Source: an uncultured Ruminococcus sp. | GTDB taxonomy: Bacteria > Bacillota > Clostridia > Oscillospirales > Acutalibacteraceae | Direction of reading: 5' to 3' | NCBI GenBank assembly: GCA_902803585.1 | Contig: CADCQO010000284.1 | Location: 1-6,556 of the forward strand | Length of the DNA: 6,556 nt | Shown: piece after piece, positions 1 to 6,208 of the stretch | How positions within the stretch are numbered: the first letter of the stretch is position 1 | Layout: each line of letters begins with the position of its first letter | Made by a program: the position numbers and the translations under genes | The notes under the pieces: model-generated | What the model was told of the DNA's origin: nothing | Seen by the model: the letters and a program-made list of their open reading frames with translations, nothing else | Database searches by the model: none

Positions 1-522
1 ACCGTTGTGAACCAACTGAAACAAGATGATGCAGTGCGTGTGTCGGTTTCCGCCACAACCCGTTCGCCCAGAGCTGGTGAAAAAAACGGTGAGCAGTATC
101 ACTTTGTCACAAGGGAAACATTTCTGAAGATGATCGAAGAAAACGGTTTTCTGGAGTATGCGGAGTATGTCGGCAATTTTTACGGTTCACCGAAAAAGCA
201 GGCGGAAGAATGGATGGAAGAAGGAAAGGATGTTATTCTGGAAATAGAGGTACAGGGCTGTCAGCAGGTGAAGAGGAATTTTCCCTCCTGCATCAGTATC
301 TTTATTTTGCCGCCGTCTATGGAAGTGCTGGAACAGCGTCTGAGAAACAGAGGCACCGAAACGGAAGAAGTGATCCTTCAGCGTCTGGCAAGGGCAAAGG
401 AGGAAATTCCGCTTTCCGAAGAATACGATTATGTTGTGGTCAATGACCGTCTGGAAGATTGCGTCGCTGAGATTAAAGCGATTCTGCAAAAGGAAAAAAG
501 CAGGAAAATATCAGAGGAGTGA
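1..522 (+). CDS. gmk: Guanylate kinase, 3' part (5' end outside window)
   Basis: Cytoplasmic enzyme that phosphorylates GMP to GDP with ATP, an essential step in guanine nucleotide supply. The frame is open from base 1 and gives 173 residues before TGA at 520-522. It begins TVV, which fits the residues just after the P-loop (GxxGxGKGTVV), so the ATP-binding loop and roughly 20-30 N-terminal residues are missing. The GTG at position 7 is internal and is not the start. The GMP-binding segment SVSATTRSPR is at fragment residues 15-24, followed by GEKNGEQYHFV, the EYAEYVGNFYGSP lid region and the ILEIEVQG strand. The last motif has Glu where many family members have Asp (LEIDVQG). The C-terminal RLRNRGTE/RLARAKEE helices, including the Arg residues of the lid, are present. 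It is the first visible gene of the cluster, 5 bases before rpoZ. Family assignment is secure. Confidence 0.96.
   Translation, partial: TVVNQLKQDDAVRVSVSATTRSPRAGEKNGEQYHFVTRETFLKMIEENGFLEYAEYVGNFYGSPKKQAEEWMEEGKDVILEIEVQGCQQVKRNFPSCISIFILPPSMEVLEQRLRNRGTETEEVILQRLARAKEEIPLSEEYDYVVVNDRLEDCVAEIKAILQKEKSRKISEE
515..519 (+). promoter_or_regulatory. Ribosome-binding site of rpoZ
   Basis: AGGAG lies 8 bases before the ATG at 528 and within the last codons of gmk. It decides the rpoZ start: an in-frame GTG at 519 would overlap this site and leave no spacing, so ATG 528 is preferred. Confidence 0.8.
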
Positions 523-527
523 TTGGT

Positions 528-776
528 ATGTATGAACGTTACACAAGACCGTCGGTAGATGATATCTTTGCCGGCAAGACAAGCAAGTATGCACTGGTCA
601 TTGCGGTGGCAAAACGTGCGAGAGAAATTACGGACGAGCTTACAGCGGAGAGAGAAAAGAACAGCAAAAACAATGACAAGCCTGTGGGAAGAGTCTGTGA
701 CAAGCCGGTACTGGTAGCTATCGAAGAATTTCAGGACCATAAGTTTGAGATACTCGAACCCGATATCAATGACTGA
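528..776 (+). CDS. rpoZ: DNA-directed RNA polymerase subunit omega
   Basis: Small RNA polymerase subunit that binds the beta' C-terminal region and helps core assembly and stability. The protein is 82 residues. The conserved omega core is clear: a short N-terminal segment (PSVDDIF, residues 8-14), the helix SKYALVIAVAKRAREI (19-34) with its KRAR signature, and the second conserved block KPVLVAIEEF (59-68). Between them lies a charged Lys/Asn-rich linker at about 40-57. Bacillus omega is about 67 residues and the E. coli protein 91, so the length is normal. ATG 528 is chosen because of AGGAG at 515-519. The gene follows gmk after 5 bases, the usual pairing, and its last 8 bases overlap priA, which suggests co-transcription and coupled translation. 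Confidence 0.96.
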   Translation: MYERYTRPSVDDIFAGKTSKYALVIAVAKRAREITDELTAEREKNSKNNDKPVGRVCDKPVLVAIEEFQDHKFEILEPDIND

Positions 777-3207
777 CCATTTTCTGACAGCGGGCGTTGC
801 CGTTGACAAAACAGCTTTTCATTTTGATAAGCCGTATGATTATGCCGTGCCTGAACATCTGCGGCCGGCGGCGAAGATCGGCTGTCGTGTCATGATACGT
901 TTCGGCAGCGGTTCTTTGCGGCAGGGCATGATCCTGTCCCTGCATGAAACAGAGGACACTGCGGGGCTGAAAGAAATACAGGAAGTGCTGGACAAGGAAC
1001 CCGTTCTTTCTGAGGAACTTGTACAGCTCGCTTTCCATATGAAAGAACGATGTTTCTGCACCCTCTTTGATGCGTGTCGCGCCATGCTTCCGACAGGACT
1101 TCTGCTGAATGTCATGTATGACTATGCACTTTCCGGCAGCGATCCGGCAGTCACGCTTTCTGATGATGAACAGCAGATTGTCGATTACCTCAGGATGCGG
1201 AGAACACCCGTCCGTCAGGACAGACTGCTGAGTGCGCTGGGACTGACAGACGACAGTCTGCTGATAAAGCTGACGAAAAAAGGGGTGCTTTCCCGCACCG
1301 AAGCCGTGAAGAGGCGTTTGCAGGACGTCAGCATTAAAATGGTAACGCTCCGGACAGAGGAACCGGACAGAAAACTCACGCCTTCCCAGCAGGAAGTGAT
1401 CCGCACACTGCAGGCGGTGGGAGATGTTTCTAAAAAGGAAATCTGTTATTTTACGGGCGTATCCGGCGCAGTGGTTGACAATCTTGTGAAAAGAGGCATT
1501 TGTGCTTACTATGAAGCAGCCCCCCCTGCACCGTCCGGAAATGAGGAGGCACTTCCGCCGTCTGCCGCCATTACCCTGACGGCCGATCAGGATAACGCCT
1601 ATCGTGCCATGCTCGGACGCTATCACAGCGGTGAACCATCGGTTTCATTGCTGTACGGTGTAACGGGCAGCGGCAAAACCTCCGTTTTTATGAAGCTGAT
1701 CGATCAGGTGCATCAGGACGGGAAAGGCGTGATCTGCATGGTTCCTGAAATTGCCCTGACGCCGCAGCTTTTAGCAAAATTTACTGCCCGCTATGGTGAA
1801 AGCGTGGCGGTTTTCCACAGCGGTTTATCGCTTTCCAGACGTCTGGACGAATGGAAGCGTGTCAGAAGCGGAGCAGCATCTATTGTTGTCGGAACCCGCT
1901 CCGCAGTTTTTGCACCGTTTGAAAAAATCGGACTCATTGTGATGGATGAGGAACAGGAGTATTCCTACAAATCCGGAGCTTCTCCCCGTTTTCATGCAAG
2001 AGAACTGGCAAAACTGCGGTGTTTCCATCATCGCTGTCCTCTGCTGCTTTGTTCGGCAACTCCTTCGGTCGAGAGCTTCTACTTTGCACAGCAGGGTCGG
2101 TATTCCCTTTATACGCTCGGCAGCCGTTACGGTACGGCACAGCTGCCCCGCGTCATTACGGCAGACATGAATGTAGAGCGTGAGCAGGGCAATCCTTCCG
2201 ATTTCAGTTCTGTCCTGCTTGAGGAGATAGAAGAAAATCTTTCACGGGGCGAACAGTCCATTATTTTGCTGAACCGCAGGGGACATAATAATTTTGTTGC
2301 CTGCCGTTCGTGCAATCAGGTAATTTCATGCCCGAACTGTTCCATTTCCCTGACCTATCACAGCGCCAATAATCGTCTGATGTGTCATTACTGCGGTTAT
2401 TCCTCGCCTACCCCTGACAAATGCCCTGTATGCCATTCGGAAAAACTTCGTTATGCGGGGGCAGGTACGCAGAAGGCGGAACAGGAATTGGCAGAGTTAT
2501 TTCCGCAGGCAAGAATTCTGCGTCTGGATACCGATTCCACCATGCAGAGATATGCGTATGAAAAAAAGCTCGGTGCTTTCCGCGACGGGGCATATGACAT
2601 TATGCTTGGTACGCAGATGGTAGCAAAGGGGCTGGATTTTCCGCAGGTTACTCTGGTCGGCGTATTGTCGGCTGATATGATGATGCACAGCGATGATTTT
2701 CGCAGTTATGAACGAACTTTCTCCCTGCTGACACAGGTGGTGGGACGTTCGGGACGCGGCGATCTGGCAGGGAGGGCAGTCATTCAGACCTATGAGCCTG
2801 AAAATCCTATTATCGAACTGGCTGCGGCACAGGATTACGGTGAGTTTTTTGAAAGTGAAATCAGTCTGCGCCGTTCCATGCTGTACCCGCCGTTCGCAGA
2901 TGTCTGCGTAGCGGTTTTTGCAGGAGGGGACAAACAGAAAACCTATCAGGCATCTTTATTTTTTGCGGAGCGTCTGGGTGTGTTAGCAGGCAGTGAATAT
3001 GCAGAACAGCCAATGCGTGTGCTGGGTCCGTCACCTGCGATCATTGCCCGTGTCAACAACAGGTTCCGTTACCGCATTATCATTAAATTCAAAAATAACC
3101 GCCGTTCCCGTGAACTGTTGGCTCGTCTTCTGACAGAATTCGGCAAACAGCGGAACTTTTCGGATATTACCGCTTACACTGATATCGACCCCGATAATAT
3201 TATTTAG
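769..3207 (+). CDS. priA: Primosomal protein N' (replication restart helicase PriA)
   Basis: Superfamily 2, 3'-to-5' DNA helicase that recognises stalled forks and reloads the replication machinery. The protein is 812 residues, close to B. subtilis PriA (about 805). In order: N-terminal 3'-end-binding domain with FDKPYDYAVP; two winged-helix-like segments (about 131-190 and 203-252); a Pro-rich linker; LTADQ (270-274); Walker A GVTGSGKT (297-304, Lys303); motif II DEEQ (393-396) followed by EYSYK; eight zinc-binding Cys at 512, 515, 521, 524, 539, 542, 552 and 555, inserted between the helicase lobes; GAGTQKAE (564-571); motif V GTQMVAKGLDF (614-624); motif VI QVVGRSGRG (656-664); and the C-terminal domain with YPPF (706-709) and VLGPSPA (751-757). 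ATG 769 fits the family N-terminus. An in-frame TTG at 745, preceded by AGGA at 733-736, would add 8 residues. No good Shine-Dalgarno precedes 769, so translation probably depends on coupling to rpoZ. The only unusual motif is DEEQ in place of the more common DEEH. Confidence 0.97.
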   Translation: MTDHFLTAGVAVDKTAFHFDKPYDYAVPEHLRPAAKIGCRVMIRFGSGSLRQGMILSLHETEDTAGLKEIQEVLDKEPVLSEELVQLAFHMKERCFCTLFDACRAMLPTGLLLNVMYDYALSGSDPAVTLSDDEQQIVDYLRMRRTPVRQDRLLSALGLTDDSLLIKLTKKGVLSRTEAVKRRLQDVSIKMVTLRTEEPDRKLTPSQQEVIRTLQAVGDVSKKEICYFTGVSGAVVDNLVKRGICAYYEAAPPAPSGNEEALPPSAAITLTADQDNAYRAMLGRYHSGEPSVSLLYGVTGSGKTSVFMKLIDQVHQDGKGVICMVPEIALTPQLLAKFTARYGESVAVFHSGLSLSRRLDEWKRVRSGAASIVVGTRSAVFAPFEKIGLIVMDEEQEYSYKSGASPRFHARELAKLRCFHHRCPLLLCSATPSVESFYFAQQGRYSLYTLGSRYGTAQLPRVITADMNVEREQGNPSDFSSVLLEEIEENLSRGEQSIILLNRRGHNNFVACRSCNQVISCPNCSISLTYHSANNRLMCHYCGYSSPTPDKCPVCHSEKLRYAGAGTQKAEQELAELFPQARILRLDTDSTMQRYAYEKKLGAFRDGAYDIMLGTQMVAKGLDFPQVTLVGVLSADMMMHSDDFRSYERTFSLLTQVVGRSGRGDLAGRAVIQTYEPENPIIELAAAQDYGEFFESEISLRRSMLYPPFADVCVAVFAGGDKQKTYQASLFFAERLGVLAGSEYAEQPMRVLGPSPAIIARVNNRFRYRIIIKFKNNRRSRELLARLLTEFGKQRNFSDITAYTDIDPDNII

Positions 3208-3328
3208 CGGTCATCAGGAGGCTTTGCTCTCTGCGGAGGGTGCATTTCAGGCGAAACCCAAAAAAGCCGTGCGGAGAAAAACGGCAGGCTGTCCGCTGAC
3301 AGTCAGCAGCTAAAAAAGGAGAATTTGT
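3208..3328 (+). other. priA-def intergenic region
   Basis: This 121-base gap is the longest non-coding stretch in the window. It has an AGGAGG at 3216-3221 with no usable start at proper spacing, a short direct repeat TGCGGAG at 3232-3238 and 3270-3276, and a hairpin at 3284-3307. I see no convincing -35/-10 promoter pair and no terminator U-tract. PriA ends with the usual TDIDPDNII-type C-terminus, so the gap is not a broken extension of priA. Confidence 0.6.
3284..3307 (+). promoter_or_regulatory. Possible RNA hairpin upstream of def
   Basis: Bases 3284-3293 pair with 3298-3307 around a CGCT loop. There are nine pairs, including one G-U, plus one A-A mismatch. The hairpin ends 9 bases before the def Shine-Dalgarno (AGGAG, 3317-3321). 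No U-run follows; the next bases are AGCTAAAAAAGG, so it is not a rho-independent terminator. A role in mRNA processing or in def translation is only inference, and a chance stem is possible. Confidence 0.35.
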
Positions 3329-3823
3329 ATGGCGATCAGAAATATAGTGAAAGAGGGCGACCCCGTTCTGGCGAAGGTATGCCGTCCTGTAGAAAAGTTC
3401 GATGACAAACTGAAAGTGTTGCTGGACGATATGTATGAAACAATGCAGGAGAGAGAAGGCGTGGGTCTGGCGGCTCCTCAGGTGGGCATTCTCAGAAGAT
3501 TGTTTATCATTGATATCGGTGACGGTCTGGTGGAATTTGTCAATCCCCGCCTTCTCAGCACTTCCGGTGTGCAGGAAACAAGCGAAGGCTGTCTGTCCTG
3601 TCCGGGAGAATTCGGCATTACCAGACGTCCGATGTATGTAACAGTAGAGGCATATAACCGTGAGGGCGACCGTTTTACGGTAAATGCTGAAGGTCTGCTG
3701 GCAAAAGCCATCTGTCATGAAAATGACCATCTGGACGGTATTCTTTTCAAAGAACATATTATCCGCAGAGAAGAACCCCTGCCGTCTGCTGTCAGAACAG
3801 TGAGAAGAAAAAAGAAAAAGTAA
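3329..3823 (+). CDS. def: Peptide deformylase
   Basis: Metalloenzyme that removes the N-formyl group from the initiator methionine of nascent chains at the ribosome exit, the reverse partner of Fmt encoded next. The protein is 164 residues, a usual length for a bacterial deformylase. All three catalytic motifs are present: GVGLAAPQ (44-51), EGCLS (86-90) with metal ligand Cys88, and HENDH (130-134) with metal ligands His130 and His134 and catalytic Glu131. The text after motif II (CPGEFG) and after motif III (LDGILF) is also typical. The protein ends in a very basic tail (RRKKKK). The start ATG at 3329 has AGGAG at 3317-3321, 7 bases upstream. The gene is 121 bases after priA and 51 before fmt. 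It contains all residues needed for activity, and the assignment is secure. Confidence 0.97.
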   Translation: MAIRNIVKEGDPVLAKVCRPVEKFDDKLKVLLDDMYETMQEREGVGLAAPQVGILRRLFIIDIGDGLVEFVNPRLLSTSGVQETSEGCLSCPGEFGITRRPMYVTVEAYNREGDRFTVNAEGLLAKAICHENDHLDGILFKEHIIRREEPLPSAVRTVRRKKKK

Positions 3824-3874
3824 CTCTGCCCCGTACTGCGCTTTGAAAAAAAGCAAAACGGAAGGAGAAAAACG

Positions 3875-4798
3875 ATGAAAATTGTATTTATGGGAACGCC
3901 TGACTTTGCAGTGCCCTGTCTGGAGGCACTGATACAGGACGGTCAGGAAATAGCGGCTGTTTTTACACAGCCCGATAAACCGAAGGGGCGCGGCTACCAT
4001 CTCATGCCTCCGCCCGTCAAGGTCTGTGCATTGTCGCACGATATTCCTGTTTATCAGCCGACAACACTGAAAGACGGTGAAGCGCTTGCTTTGCTGCAGG
4101 AAATTGCACCCGATGTGGTGGTTGTCGTTGCCTACGGTAAAATTCTTCCGCAGGATATTTTGTCTTTGCCGCCGTATGGCTGTATCAATGTCCATGCGTC
4201 CCTGCTGCCTGCCTATCGCGGCGCAGCACCGATTCAGTGGGCAATTCTCGATGGACAAAAGACAACGGGCGTTACAGCCATGCAGATGTCTGCCGGACTG
4301 GATACGGGCGATATGCTTATGAAGGCGGCACTGGATATCGGTGAAAATGAAACTGCCGATGAACTGCACGACAGATTATCGGCGTTAGGTGCGGAATTGA
4401 TCGTCAGGACGATTCATGCCGCCGAAGAGGGTGCGCTGCAGCCTGAAAAGCAGGACGACAGCCAGTCGTGCTATGCTGCTATGCTGACAAAGGAACTGTC
4501 ACACATTGACTTCAGCAGGAGCGCACAGCAGATACACAATCAGGTCAGGGGACTGAACTCATGGCCGGGTGCAGGAGCAGTCCTCAACGGTAAACGGCTG
4601 AAAATTCACCGCACTGTGATAGCAGAGGGAAAAGGTACGGCAGGACAGGTTTTGTCCCTGCAGCCCTTTATTGTTGCATGCGGAGAGGGTGCAGTCGAGA
4701 TTCTTGAATTACAGCCGGAAGGCAAGAAAAAAATGTCTGCTCAATCCTATCTGAACGGACTGCGCGGCATGACACCGGAGCAGCTGCGTTTTGAGTGA
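3875..4798 (+). CDS. fmt: Methionyl-tRNA formyltransferase
   Basis: Transfers a formyl group from 10-formyltetrahydrofolate to the amino group of Met-tRNAfMet, marking it for initiation by IF2. The protein is 307 residues, close to the family's roughly 310-315. The N-terminal Rossmann domain starts MKIVFMGTPDFAVP, followed by the QPDKPKGRG loop (32-40, the tRNA-contacting region in the family), VVVAYGKILP, and the catalytic block NVHASLLPAYRGAAPIQW with Asn105 and His107, then GLDTGDM with Asp143. These match the Asn-His-Asp catalytic set of formyltransferases. The C-terminal tRNA-binding domain begins near residue 205, with IHNQVRGLNSWPGA as its most recognisable segment. ATG 3875 is supported by AAGGAG at 3862-3867, 7 bases upstream. 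It sits directly after def, the classical pairing of formylation and deformylation. Confidence 0.97.
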   Translation: MKIVFMGTPDFAVPCLEALIQDGQEIAAVFTQPDKPKGRGYHLMPPPVKVCALSHDIPVYQPTTLKDGEALALLQEIAPDVVVVVAYGKILPQDILSLPPYGCINVHASLLPAYRGAAPIQWAILDGQKTTGVTAMQMSAGLDTGDMLMKAALDIGENETADELHDRLSALGAELIVRTIHAAEEGALQPEKQDDSQSCYAAMLTKELSHIDFSRSAQQIHNQVRGLNSWPGAGAVLNGKRLKIHRTVIAEGKGTAGQVLSLQPFIVACGEGAVEILELQPEGKKKMSAQSYLNGLRGMTPEQLRFE

Positions 4799-4868
4799 CT
4801 GAAAACAGCAGGGGAATACTGATGCTTTGTTCAAAAATGAAGGTCGTATGAAGGGAGAGAAGAAAAGA
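4799..4868 (+). other. fmt-rsmB intergenic region with a possible 9-codon mini-ORF
   Basis: An ATG at 4822 follows AGGGGA at about 4810-4815, at normal spacing, and opens nine codons (MLCSKMKVV) ending at TGA 4849-4851. That TGA overlaps, as ATGA, an ATG at 4848 that is in frame with rsmB. This layout could couple translation into rsmB, but so short an ORF may easily be chance. No promoter or terminator is seen here. Confidence 0.3.
4852..4857 (+). promoter_or_regulatory. Ribosome-binding site proposed for rsmB
   Basis: The purine-rich AGGGAG ends 11 bases before ATG 4869, a slightly long spacing; the following GAGAAG is closer. It favours ATG 4869 over the in-frame ATG at 4848 (preceded by GAAGG at only 4 bases) and the TTG at 4827. 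An ATG at 4878 has no separate site. Confidence 0.5.
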
Positions 4869-6203
4869 ATGCAGGAAATGACGGCAAGACAGGCGGCTTT
4901 TGAAGCACTGCGGAGAGTAGAGGAAGATCAGTCCTATTCCAATCTGACGCTGGACACTGTGCTGGGTGAAAACCGGCTGACGCAGAGGGATAAAAGACTG
5001 GCGGCGCTGCTGTTTTACGGTGTACTGGAAAACAAACTGCTGCTGGATTATAATATCGCTGTCCGTGCTGACCGTCCTTCTTCACAGATTGATTCTGCCG
5101 TCAGAATACTGCTGCGTATGGGCTTGTACCAGCTTTTCTTTGTCGATAACATTCCTTCTTCGGCGGCTGTCAACGAAACTGTCAGCCTTTGCCGGAAATC
5201 TGGCTGTTCAAATGCAGGCGGCTTTGTCAATGGTATCCTGCGTTCTGCCGCAAGGGACAGCGGGCTGCGTTTGCCGGATATCAAAAAAGGCAGAAACAAA
5301 TATTATTCTGTTCGTTATTCCTGCCCTGAACCAATCGTGAGGCTATGGCGCAGCAGCTACGGTGACGAGCATACACTTGGTATTTTGCAGTCGCTGACCG
5401 GCAGACCGCCGTTATGTGTACGGGTGAACACACTCCGGACGGACGCTGAACGTCTGACAGCCGCACTGCGGGAAAGCGGTACAGGAGCGGAGCCTTCCTT
5501 GTGGGAGGAAAATGGTTTATTGCTGACCAATACCGGTGCAGTGGAACAGCTGCCGTCCTTTCAGGCAGGGCACTTTCATGTACAGGATATTGCCTCACAG
5601 CTCTGCTGCCGTTTTCTGGATCCGCAGGCAGGAGATACCTTGCTGGACGTTTGTGCAGCACCGGGCGGAAAAACTTTCACCTGTGCCGAGCGTATGCAGA
5701 ATCAGGGGGAAATTATCGCCTGTGATCTGTACGAGGCAAGGCTGGGTCTGGTGCGCAGCGGTGCAGAACGTCTGGGCATCAGCATTATCAGAACAAAAGC
5801 GTGTGATGCTGCCGCTTTTGAGAGCGATATTTCAGCAGACAGGGTATTGTGTGATGTGCCTTGTTCGGGTCTGGGCATTTTGCGCCGGAAACCCGAACTG
5901 CGCTACAAAGCAGATCTGGGGCTGGACGAACTGCCGGAGATACAATACCGTATTCTGCACCATGCGGCAGGTTTTGTGAAAAGCGGAGGGGTACTGCTTT
6001 ATTCGACCTGTACGCTCAATCCGAAAGAAAATAACCGGAACGCAGAGCGGTTTCTGGCAGAACATCAGGATTTCGCACCGCTGCCGCTGATGCTGCCGGA
6101 AGGATTTCAGAGGGGTATCCCTGAAAAGGACAATGAACTGACGTTACTGCCCCACCTTCATGGAACGGACGGTTTCTTTATCAGCTTATTCAAAAGGAAG
6201 TGA
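4869..6203 (+). CDS. rsmB: 16S rRNA (cytosine-C5)-methyltransferase RsmB
   Basis: Uses S-adenosylmethionine to make m5C at 16S rRNA position 967 (E. coli numbering). From ATG 4869 the protein is 444 residues, near the family's 430-450. The N-terminal part (to about residue 130) is the NusB-like RNA-binding domain, starting TARQAAFEALRRVEE and including the AVNETV and GGFVNGILR segments (the latter 117-125). The catalytic Rossmann domain follows: substrate-side segment PPLCVRVNTLR, motif I DVCAAPGGKT (260-269) for SAM, motif IV DVPCSGLGILRRKPE with Cys332, and motif VI YSTCTLNPKEN with Cys381. The two cysteines correspond to the Pro-Cys and Thr-Cys pair of m5C methyltransferases; the Thr-Cys one is the nucleophile and the other helps product release. 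The exact start is less certain, since ATG 4848 and TTG 4827 are in frame upstream. Downstream, rlmN begins after 5 bases. Confidence 0.95.
   Translation: MQEMTARQAAFEALRRVEEDQSYSNLTLDTVLGENRLTQRDKRLAALLFYGVLENKLLLDYNIAVRADRPSSQIDSAVRILLRMGLYQLFFVDNIPSSAAVNETVSLCRKSGCSNAGGFVNGILRSAARDSGLRLPDIKKGRNKYYSVRYSCPEPIVRLWRSSYGDEHTLGILQSLTGRPPLCVRVNTLRTDAERLTAALRESGTGAEPSLWEENGLLLTNTGAVEQLPSFQAGHFHVQDIASQLCCRFLDPQAGDTLLDVCAAPGGKTFTCAERMQNQGEIIACDLYEARLGLVRSGAERLGISIIRTKACDAAAFESDISADRVLCDVPCSGLGILRRKPELRYKADLGLDELPEIQYRILHHAAGFVKSGGVLLYSTCTLNPKENNRNAERFLAEHQDFAPLPLMLPEGFQRGIPEKDNELTLLPHLHGTDGFFISLFKRK
6195..6200 (+). promoter_or_regulatory. Ribosome-binding site of rlmN
   Basis: AGGAAG lies 8 bases before ATG 6209, inside the last codons of rsmB. 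It supports ATG 6209 over the next in-frame ATG at 6230, which has no clear site. Confidence 0.7.
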
Positions 6204-6208
6204 TTGAT

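Noticed and set aside
7..9. GTG at position 7 as the gmk start
   Set aside because: The reading frame is open upstream to the window edge, and the residues there (TVV) match the sequence just after the guanylate kinase P-loop, so this codon is an internal Val.
766..1626. Minus-strand open frame of 286 codons inside priA
   Set aside because: It is a shadow of the priA reading frame. The composition is unlike a real protein and no motif is visible.
3194..3203. Perfect 10-base AT palindrome at the end of priA
   Set aside because: It falls in the conserved final codons of PriA (the DNII end) and is explained by coding. No partner sites or operator-like context are seen.
3224..3313. Small ORF of 29 codons from TTG in the priA-def spacer
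   Set aside because: The AGGAGG before it ends only 2 bases from the TTG, too close for normal initiation. The peptide has no recognisable feature.
3840..3854. Possible hairpin between def and fmt (GCTTT with AAAGC)
   Set aside because: The stem is only five mostly A-T pairs with no U-tract after it, too weak to call a terminator or regulatory element.
3200..4369. Long open frame on the minus strand opposite def and most of fmt (389 codons)
   Set aside because: It lies antisense to two clearly conserved genes, has a Cys/His/Arg/Phe-rich composition typical of shadow frames, shows no recognisable domain, and has no separate ribosome-binding or promoter signal that I can see.
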